Shown here: piece after piece, positions 1-12,420 of the stretch
How the letters are laid out: every line of letters begins with the position of its first letter
Numbering within the stretch: the stretch's first letter is position 1
NCBI RefSeq assembly: GCF_964340395.1
Contig: NC_135551.1
Coordinates: forward strand, 9,445,379-9,509,378
Direction of reading: 5' to 3'
From: Glandiceps talaboti
Lineage: Eukaryota; Hemichordata; Enteropneusta; Spengelidae
Length of the DNA: 64,000 nucleotides
The notes under the pieces: model-generated
What the model was told of the DNA's origin: nothing
Databases searched by the model: none
The model's input: the letters and a program-made list of their open reading frames with translations, nothing else
Program-made: the position numbers and the translations under genes

Positions 1-311
1 GTCTAATAGTATTATTCTGCTTCTATTATGCCGCTAACAATAGGTCTAAGTTAAGTGCAAGTTTTAGTGTACAATCATGTACATGAAAGGAAAGCCTATA
101 TATTATAAATACACAAGCAATCATGACCAGGCATGAATTCTGAACGTATTCGTATCCCTAACATATCAAGAATATGCGCAATAAAATTTTGTGCCAATTG
201 TGTTTTTTTTACTTCGTTGAAATTTTATCCAGAATCACGTGAGTATGTCATGTGAGCATGTCTACGCAAGACGGAATATCACACTTAAGTGATATTCACA
301 ACAGTCTGCAG

Positions 312-396
312 TGCAGGCAGGCAGGCAGGCAGGCAGACAGACAGACAGACAGACAGACAGACATACAGACAGACAGGCAGACAGACAGACAGACCG
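312..396. repeat. CAGG/CAGA tetranucleotide microsatellite
   Basis: The array starts as five CAGG-like units and changes to CAGA units with a few substitutions. Open frames across it on both strands are low-complexity translations, not genes. Confidence 0.95.
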
Positions 397-1335
397 ACCA
401 ACATTACACTTCGATTGAAACTATGTTGAAAGATATAATCAATTTTGAATATTAAATAAATTGATATAATTATGCTATAATAATTATGAAGTTGTGGACG
501 AAATGCAGAGAAATTATTTGAAATAGAAATTGAATGCGATTTCAACCTAATTTTAGAAGTATAAATGAAGGAGCTTAAAGAAAATCAATAATGATGTGAT
601 TTCAGTGGTGAGCCATAGTATTATTCTACAATTTAAAAAAATACTGTAATACACATTTTAGATCATGCTTGTCTGGGATCCCATCAATTTCAAGGCACAC
701 ACCTCTTTTCTCCTTTTACAGGAGGTGTAGGCCACTTAGCAAGTATGGAAACTTGAAAACAATTTCCAGTGACAAGTGCTATAAGCTACATTGGCAATAG
801 GCTTCTCGGTTCATGTTCCCTCCAATTTCTCTTCACATCCTCATTCCTCCATCAGTTAGTCGTAACCGTACTTTCTCTTAACACTAAACGAAATGTGAAG
901 GATATTTTCCACTTTCTCTGTGTATTTTTGGGACTTAATAGTTGTTTAGGTTATTAAGTATTTAATTTTTCCGTTTGTCAAGTTAGTTTATGGTTTTGTG
1001 TCCATATCTGATTTAGAGATATTTTACAGCCATATTTTCTGTGTTACTGAGTGGGAAGTTCTGAAGAAAAGGTGTGATTCTTTAATAACATTCCGCAATG
1101 AACTGATTCATGTTAATACGCAAACACATATGGATATGTTTTTGACGATTGTTCTCTTTCTCGCATATTGGTATCTTCTTCGTTCACTTCAACGTCATGG
1201 ACTAGTCTACTCCAGGAATATAGATTAATATTTGGCGTCGTTTCTCGAGGAGGTCGCCGGTACGGATTCTCCACTCCCACCTGTCACATTTAGCATACCC
1301 CAGCTACATCCATTCTGTCACATCTGTTGACCATA

Positions 1336-1456
<121 letters not shown>

Positions 1457-2056
1457 TCTCACACCATAACTGATCCGTCCATTAGCTGATTAGCGACCTC
1501 TGATTGCCATTAGTTCTAATTATGTGATCCAAGTATCTGTTTTTGCGTTCCTCGGCGTCTCTTGGAAGAGAATGTTTTGTATCAGCCATACGAAGTACTT
1601 GGTCATTTGTACTATGGCCATGGTATGCAATCCTGAGCATATGCCGGAAGATTCACATTTCAAACGCTTCCAGTTTGTCATGATGCATATTATTAAAAGT
1701 CCAATTTTCTGGTGCATATAATATATAGTATTCACAAGATACATGGTATGATTGTATTGCCAAACCAGCTCGGGTATATTTTAGTTAGCTTTAATTAAAA
1801 CATTATTTGTCGAGTTAGCCAACATCATACATGAATATTCCAATGTACAGCTTCTGAAATTGATGACTGTTTCGGTTGTCTCGTCGTAGTAAAACTAATG
1901 GCCTCTTTACGGTAGTGTACAAGGAGCGTTGCCACTTATTATTGTTCGTAGTGTCAGCGGAAAACTACGTGCGGTTGCTTGAATGGTGAACATGGGTTGT
2001 CGTTACTGGAAAAGTTGTTGATGGTCACACACGTCGTCAGTATTGTTACTTTGTAG

Positions 2057-2057
2057 G

Positions 2058-2092
<35 letters not shown>

Positions 2093-2178
2093 ATGATGAT
2101 GATGGTAATGATGATGATGACGATGATGGTCATGATGATGATATAGTAGTAGTTGTTGTTGTTGTTGTTATTATTATT

Positions 2179-2214
<36 letters not shown>
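2057..2214. repeat. Trinucleotide block (GAT)n then (GTT/ATT)n
   Basis: A GAT/GATGAT array of about 80 bp passes into TAG, then GTT and ATT units and ends at TTTG repeats. It is imperfect, with scattered substitutions. Confidence 0.9.
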
Positions 2215-2215
<1 letters not shown>

Positions 2216-4634
2216 GTTTGTTTCTTACACCAAGTCTAATTACTGCATTAATGTACTTGTATACTGCATTGGATTAGCTAGTAAATACTATGTATCAGTC
2301 GCGGCAAAGGTAAACCTTTTGTAGTGCAATCACATCTGTTCACAAAAGTTAAAATCATATTAATATTTAATACAGCAATGAATTTTAAAACGTTCTCGAG
2401 GAAACAAACAAACGTCATGTCTTCAGTAAGGAAATAGAAATTAAATATTTAGATATCGTTAAGGCAACTCACTTATAGTGGAGGAGAGAGGAGATGAACG
2501 CTAATCACATGTAATGTTTAAATCTCCAATCCTATTTCGTTAATCTAGCAACGGGTCTTGCTTTGTAACTACTAAGTTAAATGTACACTTACTGACAACC
2601 TTTATGATCTGTGATACACATACATGTAGTGCCAGACATGGAGTTTTATGATACGACTTACAAACTCAGGACTATGATGGACGAAAACAGTCTAATCCTT
2701 TGCAAATCTAAAGTAATATAACAGTACCCTAGCTTACTCTAGTCTTCGTTTCGTGTTGACATAGAGATTACTGCATATTTCAGGTAATCCGATGATCAAT
2801 AGTTGTGACTGACTGTCCCTAGGTAGACGGCAATGCATCATATTAACACCTGTGCAATGTCATCTCCTCTACATAGGTATGGGGTGTGTCTTTTGACAAA
2901 GGCGAATACCTTGGTTACTATGAGCGACTAGAAACCCTTACAGGATACGGCTGACCATTCTGTAATTGAAAACGGTTTTACTATGTGTACAGAAATGAGT
3001 ATGCAAGCCCAGAACAGACGCCTCTTTAAAAACATTCATGAAATATTGCAAAAACTATGATATTTGAAAAAATATGATATTTGAAGAAAAAAAATATTTA
3101 TCCGTAAACACAGTATTCAAATTTAGGACAAACGTAATGGAAATCAATTTCAGAATCTGCTTAATTAATTGATTCGTAAGAAAGATGCTAGGGACCTGGA
3201 GAGGCTTTTCTAGTCCACAGAACTTAATGTGTGTGGTGACATTGAATTCAAGGTGGATAATCAATAGATTTATTACACTTTAAGATTAACCAACCCTAAA
3301 TAGTGTAACTAGCTTCTATTAAATAAACAGACATATTGGAACAAGGTGATTTATACGGTTTCACCAGATGTTCGCTAAATTTCACTTTTTATGCCAAGAC
3401 CATTTACACTTTCCAATGGAATAAGTATCTAGTCCAACCCTACATTGACACATACAAAAAAAAATATGTTAAAATATTTAATTATGTTTTTATGTGACGG
3501 ATTTGGTATTTTGATATTAACAGACAACACAAGCTTTTGCCGTATAACTACGTGTTCACCACGCCCTCACAGTCTGGGATGGCAAGGATAATTCTATTTT
3601 TAGAATCAAATGATTGAATGTGGACATTTTTGGTTAGGACCATACATCATCCAATGGGCAATGAAAGGGTTTAGTCGATTTGGTTGACTGCCACGATTGA
3701 AAATAGTGTTAAAAGTGATGCTATACGATGCTACGAAATACCTTAGAGTTGCAGAAGCAATAAAAATGAACGCTGAATTGCAAAAATGATAGGTATATCT
3801 TATATGTCATATCGGTGATATCAATGTAACTGCTAATTAGATCTATAATGCGATTTTGATGCACGGTATCTGACTGTTAGTGCACAGCCAAAACTAGCAG
3901 AAATACAATTTCATCTAACCTTGCTTAAACAATGTGTATCCAAAATGTATGTTACTCGAAATGAAAACAAAACACAAGTATATAATTTTGATAAATTCTT
4001 ATTTACTACACAGTCGACTGCAGTAGACTAAATAAAGTTGTAGATATGTTTCCCAGACTCCACCGAGTTCAGTGAAAAAGCACATGCTACCATTACTTAT
4101 AATTTTAATTTTATTATTTAGTGTTAGGCAGTCCACACACGGGATGAGCATCTATAAACATGGACTCAAAACAAATATACACAAGGTTTTTCATACACAT
4201 TATATCGTTCCCATGGGTGAGAATGGAGTTGTGTGTTTACTCAAAATATTTAATGGATTCGTTGATATCTCTCTTTTGTTTGAGGCGAGATTATCTAAAG
4301 ATATTGTTTACGTCTGTCCCAATACCTAGTATTACTTTATCCACATTATAATCACACGATTTTATATCATTTATTTCACAGATTTGGAGTAACAACTACT
4401 GAGGCTTTAGATGTTGAATAGCTTCACCCACATTTGTATGAAAAGATGGACACCATACAATACCTCGTGTACGACTTATTAGGATACAGAAATGTCCTGG
4501 AATCAACCATTTTGATTTTGAGATGAGCTTTAAGTTCGCAACTAACGCCTCCTAAGGTGCTCTCTAGAAAGTTTGCTCTGAAAGTTTAAACATACACCGA
4601 CATCGGAGTACTGATGTATCTACCTCGTGTGACC

Positions 4635-7247
4635 ATGGCAAGAACGTTATTTTATTTGTGTTTGTTACCTTTTATGTGCGCAGTCTCTGCATGTCCCGAC
4701 AAGTGCACTTGTATTGGAACAGAAGTATATTGTGATGCTGCGGGTCTAACAAGTGTGCCCGATGGAATTCCGTCTGATACAACATTTCTCAGCCTGAGAT
4801 TCAATGATTTGAATGTCCTGGAAACTGATAGTTTTAGTCATCTGACACAGTTAGAATATCTGTATTTAACATACTGCAACCTGAGTGTACTCCAGACAGG
4901 GGCATTTAATAACCTTACTCGGCTGGAATATCTAGCCTTGGATGACAACAAATTAGCTGACATTCCCGGGCTTGTGTTTTCTCCCCTAACAAGCATTACC
5001 ACTATTGACCTCAATAAGAACAAACTATCGTCTGTTTGGATGGTCTCGCCGTCAGCAACCCTGCGAACTTTAAAACTGACGTCTAACGTTATCACAGACA
5101 TCACAGACTATGCTTTCAATGGTCTTACAAGACTACGGCAACTAGAACTAAACAGGAACAAAATATCACTTGTTGAAGAGGAAGCATTCGAAGGATTGGC
5201 TAATTTGGAGATACTTCATATCAACGAGAATAACATCCAGGCATTGCCAGAGACGGTCTTCGAGGAGTGTTGTCCAGCTCTGAAAACTTTAAGCATTGGC
5301 GATAATGGATTAACAGACATTCCAGATCTCAGTGATCTTAAGAATTTAACACTTCTGGACCTACCAAGCAACAAAATTAGGCATATCCATGCAGATACCT
5401 TCACATCTCAGGGAAAATTGGAACAACTCAATTTGAGAAACAACACGTTGGAATTGGTACCAAACTTGGATTCGGTTATCAATCTAAGGATACTTGAACT
5501 TCAAGAAAACTTCATCTCAAGTGTGCCTGACGACGTGTTCCTTAACAAACTGAGGTTTTCCGAGCTATGGATTGGACACAATCTATTAAGGAGGATACCA
5601 GTTGCTGTAAAAGGGCTGACATTGAAAAAGCTTAGCTTTACCGGCAACCCCATCGTTAGAGTCGAAGCAAATGCTTTCGCTGGACTGGTCAATTTGGAGC
5701 AGCTCTATTTAGATAAAATGGAACTTGTGTATTTGGACGAAGATGCTTTCAATGCGCAGAGAGGGCAGAGCCAGCCATTAAACCTGCACCTGGATGATAA
5801 CGACTTGCAAACTTTACCAGGGACGATTTTTGATGACATAAATTTGATAAATTTGTTACTGTCAGACAATCCCTGGAGTTGTGACTGTGGAATGTGTGAA
5901 TATAGTCAATGGCTCGAAACCAAAACCGACCAAGTTCTGGAGATGTATGATGTAACCTGCGAAAGGCCTGACGAATACTCCGGCTTTCTACTTTCTGAAA
6001 TTGCCGTTACTGAACTTGTATGTGAAGCGCCGGTGATATTTGAATCGGATAGCACCATTGAAATAGGAATAGGAGACACTGCTCTTTTCCCTTGTAATTC
6101 AACTGGATTACCTTTGCCATTCATTTATTGGGCTACGCCATATGGAAGCAAAATTACACTAGAAACTGAAGGCAAAATGACACTATTTAAAAACGGCAGT
6201 CTGTTATTGCAGAATGCTGTACTCAGTGATTGTGGTGTTTATTCATGTGTAGCAACAAACGAAGCTGGGCATGAAGTATCGAACACAACGTTGATTGTGC
6301 TGAGCAGTACGAACACACCTTTATCGACATCCGCCACCCCAGTCACTGTGAAGCCTACGACCTCTACCGTTACTAGGCTGCGTACAACTTTATGGAAAAC
6401 AATGCCCTCGACTCCTAGGACGGAGTGTTACATCTCCACCACTATGCCGAGGACATCTACACACGTACCCACGACAACGGTGGCACAGCAGACGTCGACT
6501 ACGGTAACCACAAGACGTAGCCCAACAACACGACTACATACCACATCAACGGAGAACCCAGCACAGTCTTCGACTCGTACAGTTCGACAAACGAGTCGAT
6601 TAACTACAATAACACAAATTCTTACGCAGATCACAACTTTGAACGTGACAAGCACAGAAAATGGATCTATACATAATCCTCCTGAAAACGGCTCAGGAGA
6701 GCCTATTGTACTAATAGTTGTAGTGTGTTTATGTCTTGTCGCTTTTACAATTGCATTGTGGGTATTAATCGTATTCATGTGCAGGAAATATAGGAGGAAA
6801 AACACAACACCACAACAAAATAATAAACAAAATGGACATATTCCTCCAGCAAATCCAAACACTGTATCACATGTGGTGTTACAAAACCCTGCATATCAAG
6901 ACAATTTGAATGAACAACAAGATGAGCTTTCATTGGATGGCGTAAGGATAGGTTTGGGTCCAAATTTACATGCCTTGAATAATGACATTGTTATTATTGA
7001 TGAAGAGCCGCCTACAATTATGCAATTACATGTGTATCCACAGGACCCACCAATGTCTACTGACGTAGACAAAAGAACTAGGCTTTACCTAACGCAGATG
7101 GCGCCACGTTTTAGTAGCGACCTTGATGCGCTAGAGCAGAGACATCCTGAAATGCCAAAGACTGGTTGTAGCAATTCACCAACAGATGAAGGTGAGATTG
7201 ACAGTAACACACCTACCGACTCTTTCTGTTCCTTCTCTTCTGAATAA
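4635..7247 (+). CDS. Leucine-rich-repeat and Ig domain type I membrane receptor (LRR-Ig), intronless
   Basis: The protein is 870 aa if translation starts at the ATG at 4635, which sits in a strong start context (ACCATGG). An in-frame ATG 21 bases upstream at 4614 has a weaker context. From the N-terminus I see a hydrophobic signal peptide, a cysteine-rich LRR cap (C-P-x-K-C-x-C), about 15 leucine-rich repeats, and an LRR C-terminal cap (NPW-x-C-x-C, residues about 412-466). These are followed by one Ig C2-type domain with both cysteines and the tryptophan (about 467-560), a Ser/Thr-rich mucin-like stalk (about 561-690), one transmembrane helix (about 690-715) and a cytoplasmic tail of about 155 aa. 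The tail carries an NPAY motif at 751-754, of the type bound by PTB adaptors or endocytic machinery. The domain order resembles neuronal and immune LRR-Ig adhesion receptors (LINGO, AMIGO, LRRC4 and the expanded amphioxus LRR-Ig sets). A one-to-one ortholog cannot be named. A cell-surface recognition role is inferred. Confidence 0.93.
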   Translation: MARTLFYLCLLPFMCAVSACPDKCTCIGTEVYCDAAGLTSVPDGIPSDTTFLSLRFNDLNVLETDSFSHLTQLEYLYLTYCNLSVLQTGAFNNLTRLEYLALDDNKLADIPGLVFSPLTSITTIDLNKNKLSSVWMVSPSATLRTLKLTSNVITDITDYAFNGLTRLRQLELNRNKISLVEEEAFEGLANLEILHINENNIQALPETVFEECCPALKTLSIGDNGLTDIPDLSDLKNLTLLDLPSNKIRHIHADTFTSQGKLEQLNLRNNTLELVPNLDSVINLRILELQENFISSVPDDVFLNKLRFSELWIGHNLLRRIPVAVKGLTLKKLSFTGNPIVRVEANAFAGLVNLEQLYLDKMELVYLDEDAFNAQRGQSQPLNLHLDDNDLQTLPGTIFDDINLINLLLSDNPWSCDCGMCEYSQWLETKTDQVLEMYDVTCERPDEYSGFLLSEIAVTELVCEAPVIFESDSTIEIGIGDTALFPCNSTGLPLPFIYWATPYGSKITLETEGKMTLFKNGSLLLQNAVLSDCGVYSCVATNEAGHEVSNTTLIVLSSTNTPLSTSATPVTVKPTTSTVTRLRTTLWKTMPSTPRTECYISTTMPRTSTHVPTTTVAQQTSTTVTTRRSPTTRLHTTSTENPAQSSTRTVRQTSRLTTITQILTQITTLNVTSTENGSIHNPPENGSGEPIVLIVVVCLCLVAFTIALWVLIVFMCRKYRRKNTTPQQNNKQNGHIPPANPNTVSHVVLQNPAYQDNLNEQQDELSLDGVRIGLGPNLHALNNDIVIIDEEPPTIMQLHVYPQDPPMSTDVDKRTRLYLTQMAPRFSSDLDALEQRHPEMPKTGCSNSPTDEGEIDSNTPTDSFCSFSSE

Positions 7248-9293
7248 TGTTTCCGTGTCTTTAACAAAACTAAAAAAACAATTCCCACATTTACTAAACC
7301 ACTACACAGTCTATTTATACACCATAGCGACTTATTCTTCACCTTCGTTGTCCTGACAACATGACGTAATTTGAAATTCCATCGAATAGGAAAGACGTCT
7401 ATATCTCACCGTACACCGGTTTTCTGTTAAACGTGCAATTCTAAAAACACCGTCTTTCATTTTACATCGTGGCTCATTCACTTTACACAATAGATAAACT
7501 GATGTGGTTATATTTTTTTTTTGCTCGTGGTGATTTAATTCAACACAACAAATTTCTGGCTTGTCTTTTTCATTGTGAATATATGTGTTAACATTTCATT
7601 AAACAGTTATATTTCTAAGTAAATTCTGTAATGCATCTTCTTTAAACATAATCATTCTCATTCGTTCATTTTCTTTTAATCATCTGCAATGTGTCACTCC
7701 AAAACTAACAGTTTGTAGCACGTGCAAACATACCTGTCCTAAAAGTATGCATCACTGCCTCAATATGTTGCCGTCTGTGTGTCATGAGTCGCGAGTGGTT
7801 ACACTGCCTAGCGTGATGAGGAAGGCGAACAACTTCCCGATACGAAAGCATACATACACCCATATTGGGGTCCTTTTTTAATTACACTTTGAATGAACGT
7901 TTATAGATATAATTTTATGATGAAAAACGTGTTGCTTTTTGCAAACATTATTTTCATGTCGTTACTTTGCACAAAAATTGCATCTTGTAAGATTTAAAAT
8001 TCAAACGTTTCTTATTTATTGCTATATAATTATAGAATTATTGGCAATATAAACTTGATTTTTCCGACAAGTATCCTTGATGGCCTCTTCTGAAACAATG
8101 TAATATTGCCGGTATGTATAAAAGCGTGTACTAATTTAGCACAATGAAAATGAATAATACACTGTTTAAAATTGAACACAACTAGACGCCACTATAGGAG
8201 TTCTCCGAAGAGGGTTAATATACCAGCACTCTACACATGTACATGCCTATAAATGGAGTTGTCTGGTTTTGCTCGCCGACGAATCTCACAATTAGTTATT
8301 GGCATTGCAAGTTCTCTCAATTCTGACATCATGTGGTTGCATATCTAAGTATTTTCTTTAAAAGAAGTTGTGAATTTTCAGTCTCTTCGTGGTTAATAGA
8401 GACTTTTTTTCTCTCGCATTGTTGTGGTTTCATATAGTGCTCTGCATTCGTGTACAGTACAGTTATATCAGGCACGTAGGAACAATTTATTTTTTGGGCG
8501 TGTGGATATTGATTTACCTCTTTGAAATACAAAGTGAAAATGTGTTTGGACCAAATTTTAGTTTTGTAGTATATTTGCAGTGGTCAAATATCTGTCTGTG
8601 AAGGGTTCTTCTGTTAAACGTTCATTATTCGTGAAAATATCTTATAGTTTAAATCTGTCAACATTCGTCAAAATTCAATGTTAGTGTTGGAAAATACTGT
8701 CCCTACTGGACTAAATTTAGCTATATTTAGGGAAATAGTGTAGTGCGGTCTGTAAGTACACATGAAGAATTGATAATGATATACATGTAGAATTCAAATA
8801 TTCAAGTTGTTACTTTTGAAATGTTTTTCTAATATCCATACATAGGCCTACTGCAAGCTACAGTTCATTTTTCATTCACATACACATACACATACACATA
8901 CACAGTGTTAACTTGATTCAACTTACCATCAATGAGTCTCATAGTAAAATTATGACTGATGGAAATTGAAAACATTTCGATGATTTGTTTACATTATTGT
9001 TAACATGCAAAATATGAAGTTATTACAAGTCGGAAAAAAAGAAAATGAAACTCCTTGGTTTGCGTGTGATAAGGTAACGAAATTTGGATAAGCTGGCTTT
9101 TAGATGGTATAATTTCAAGTGCATGGCCACTAGGTGGCAGTATACTGATTTTTTTTTCAGTTAGTTATCAATATGTGAACGTTGAGGGCGACATCGACTT
9201 GTATGATCCAGCCTCTTGCATGAAAGATAGATGAACGATACTTGATTATTGAAGCTCGGTCTAATAATTTACATCTTTGCTTTTGGTTACCAG
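7248..9293. other. 3' flank and intergenic DNA
   Basis: This includes the probable 3' UTR of the LRR-Ig gene. An ATTAAA-type signal near 7597 is possible but not decisive. Apart from a short ACATAC run (about 8876-8902) I see no repeats or genes here. Confidence 0.5.
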
Positions 9294-9450
9294 GTATCTA
9301 CGTGTGAAAGTGAGCGATTCATCAAAGATGTACAACCTGTTTCGGAAAGAGATGCCTGGAGTAAAAAGGGAACTGATCATGAACGGCTACATTCAATGCG
9401 TCAACCAGCAGTCTGAGAGCAAAATTCAAAGTTCCACAGAAAAGATATAA
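9294..9450 (+). CDS. Possible orphan terminal exon, product unknown
   Basis: A good 3' splice site (pyrimidine-rich, then CAG) at 9291-9293 is followed by 52 open codons ending in TAA at 9448-9450. In the frame starting TAT at 9295 the peptide is mixed, charged and non-repetitive (it begins YLRVKVSD and ends STEKI). A second frame across the same segment is also open for most of its length, so coding is uncertain. I see no partner exons between 7.2 and 9.3 kb. I do not recognise the peptide. It could be the last exon of a gene with a long intron, an alternative 3' exon of the LRR-Ig locus, or chance. Confidence 0.25.
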
Positions 9451-9936
9451 ACACTTTAAATTGTACATATTTATTGAGATAAAAAAACAAAAAGCTTATT
9501 TTGTGTATATTCGTTATGTATACAGTTAGAGATATCATTACATTGTTTATTTTGTAATTTGGCTTAAAAAACACGTGATATCAAACAGGGGGGGGGGGGG
9601 CAGCAACACATGAAAACGTCGCCCGAGATCTAAATATCAGAATGCAAGGACAACGCGAGAAATTTTTACAACAAATCAATTCTTTTAACTGATTCCACTA
9701 TTTTTTCAAAGATGTATGTTGTTAAATATATGAAAGTATACCTGTTTATGAGTTTCTATTTATATTGCATGTTATCTTTGTTCGAGAGAAAATACAACTG
9801 TTGTCAATTGTTAACACATAAGACTGTTCTGTGTAAACGATCTGATATTTCTCTCAAAGACAAGTTTGGTTTGCATACTCAACTTTCATTTTAAAACAAG
9901 GCAGGGAAGACTGCTATACAACAACCAATAAGAAAG

Positions 9937-10160
9937 AACTTGGTTTGATTCATGTGATTTACGTACATGCTAGGTGGATGGATGGATCGACGGACGAATG
10001 GATGGATGGATGGACGAACGGATTGATTGATTGATTGATTGATGGGTGGACGAACGGATTGATGGATGGATGGACTTGGTTTGATTCTTATGATTAACGT
10101 ACATGTTAGATGGGTTGGTGGGTGGGTGGATGGATGGATGGATGGATGGATATCAGCTTG
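9937..10160. repeat. GATG/GATT tetranucleotide array with an internal duplication
   Basis: GGAT/GATT/GACG-type units are interrupted by a repeated non-simple segment. The segment around 9937-9975 (containing ACTTGGTTTGATTC) recurs at about 10074-10110, so a roughly 137-bp block was duplicated. Confidence 0.8.
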
Positions 10161-10789
10161 TATATGCTGATAGATACGAATGACTGGCCTAAATGGTTGA
10201 GAGATCATTTGTTGGATTGTTTGATGATTGAATAGCGTGATTTGTTGGTGGATGTGCGGACGTGTAAATTCCCTGAAATTGTAATAGTTTCAGTGGTGTT
10301 GTTTCGTATTTGTATATTATACCTGTCAGTTATATTATTGTTACATAATTTACCAATATTGTAGGCGAGGTAGGGTTATTCATTTCTCACACATGTTATT
10401 TTTATGTTCCATTGTTGATCCTGAGCAATGTCAATTTTTTTTCCTGTCTGTCTATTATATACATTTAGCTAACAATAAACTATATTCAGGCTGTTAAACA
10501 TCTATCTAAAACCAGGCGTTTAAAATAATTTCTTCACCTTGTAATTGGAACGATGCCTTTTTGAGGATATTGAAAGCGGTATAGTCTGTAACGTTAGGGT
10601 TTTTGAAGTTACTCTTGATTCAGATTGAAGTATTCTATGTAACACCAGTCACTGAATATATGTTTAGTCATACCCAATAACTGCAAGGACTAGTAACAAG
10701 AATGTAGATATAATAATTATAAAATGATATAATGACGTCATTGATTGTTCCCCTGATATATATATTTTTTGGGGGGAACATTTTATTAT

Positions 10790-10824
10790 TATATCTATCT
10801 ATCTATCTATCTATATATATATAT
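10790..10824. repeat. (ATCT)n/(TA)n microsatellite
   Basis: Short ATCT units run into TATATA directly upstream of the interspersed repeat that begins near 10835. Confidence 0.85.
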
Positions 10825-10834
10825 CGAAACAGAC

Positions 10835-11650
10835 TGTCTGTCTGTGGGAACGATATCTAAATAACTGAATGCATCGATTGTAACTAAACTTAATACACAT
10901 ATTCCATATGCTAGTCACAAGGACTGATTATATTTTAGTAAACATCCAAAGATTAGTTAGTCATTTGCATAACTGGTGGTTTCTAGTACTTGGGCTATAT
11001 CTTAAGAATGCACTCTTCAAATTCAACATAATTTGGTACATATGTCGTATATAGTTTGTTGATATAACTCATGTAATGATTTGTAGTAATTAATCCATAT
11101 CTAAAGAATTCAAATTCCGCAACATTTGGTACATACATGAAATTCCATATACATTTTCGGTAATTAGGCTCTATTGAAAGAATGCAAAACTTATATTTAA
11201 TTTAACCTTGTACATATACCAACCATAACAAATCATACATGTTTGATATAGTTTTTTTTGTTATGTAGAATGCAATTGTGATGTGCAATTTACATAATAA
11301 TAATCACTTTTGATAATTAGGCAACATCTTTAGAATGTAAGTTTTATATTTCAAATAATTTAGGTAAAGCATTGATTGTAAAGAAATGCATGTGATGATG
11401 TGTCCTCTTAAGCTTGTTAATGTAGCTTTATAATCTTAATGATGTATTTGCATAATTAATTATTTTTCGATACGTGTTAACTATGCAAGTTTCAAATTTC
11501 ATTTAGTTTCATATAATTGATTTCCAATTAAGGGGTACATCATGTATAATACCTACAGCTCATAATGTTACATTCCAACAATGTGTGTATGACAACATAT
11601 CTACGGTTTTGCCCTTACGGCAGGCATTCAGTTTAATCTGGTGTAAATAA
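10835..11650 (+). repeat. Interspersed repeat family R1, copy 1
   Basis: The segment starts with a CTGTCTGTCTG run. It contains repeated phrases such as TTAGTTAGTCATTTGCA and TTAAGAATGCA, and ends with GTACATCATGTATAAT, CCAACAATGTGTGT and TTTGCCCTTA. The same phrases occur in the same order at about 17960-18935, so this is a dispersed family. No coding frame or clear terminal inverted repeat is visible. Confidence 0.75.
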
Positions 11651-12063
11651 AGCGGACCGTTATCACGACCCGTATGGAAGATTGAAATGTCATCACAAAA
11701 TCTTCATTGCCAGTGGTGTCAGGAGGCTGGTACGTATATAAAATATACCATGGCCACGTATTTGGGTGTAAATCAGATGGGAATGTTTCTGGGCGATTTC
11801 AGTAACTCGTCATCTTCACTTGCTTGGTTTCCAACCAAATACTGGAATTCACTCCCCTGACTCTCACATAATAATTGCACACACGCCTAACCATTTGCAT
11901 TGCTGTACTCGGTATTCTGAAAGACACAACCGCCGTGACTCCATTAACCTCATTGGTAAGCAGTTACAGGTATATGTGGCTTTCCGTAAACATTTGAGTA
12001 CACTAATTTTAATCGAAAGAGTTGCATAATCTACCAACAATTATAGTCTCCCATGGATTTAAT

Positions 12064-12420
12064 TATAATAATAATAATGTTGGGTTCTTATATAGTGCTT
12101 TCCCACACCGTGCTCAAAGCGCTTTACAATTATTACCCCTGGCTCGGATCAGAAGGCACAACGGCCCTTTAGTCTTCCTCAACTCCCCGGGGAGCATACA
12201 ATCCATTGCATCCGTTTCAGCGCATAGGATTAAAGCCTTCACATTGCAACCTACATCCTACCAGGTCCCCAATTATACAGCTGGGTTGACTGAGGCACAT
12301 TCGTGGTTCAAATCTTGCCCAAGGACTTTAGTCACCCAGAAACAAATAGCAGGCAGCAACAGGGCTCGAACCTGCAACCTGTAGATTCCAAGCCAGTCAC
12401 GCTAACCATTCACTCATCAT
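12064..12420 (-). mobile_element. tRNA-derived SINE with L2-like 3' tail
   Basis: Read on the minus strand, the element begins near 12420 with a tRNA-like head. There is an A-box-like segment (TGGTTAGCGTGACTGG) and a good B box (GGTTCGAGCCC), about 35 bp apart as in Pol III type 2 promoters. A body of about 250 bp follows. The 3' end has AAGCGCTTTGAGCA, then GCACTATATAAGAACCC, then a TTA/ATT microsatellite. That tail type is known from SINEs mobilised by L2-clade LINEs. The open frame on the plus strand is a shadow. Internal divergence suggests an old copy. Confidence 0.75.

Noticed and set aside
6428-6862. 144-aa minus-strand frame inside the LRR-Ig gene
   Set aside because: Antisense shadow of the Thr-rich stalk and transmembrane region.
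12022-12384. 120-aa plus-strand frame
   Set aside because: It lies within the SINE, antisense to its Pol III head.
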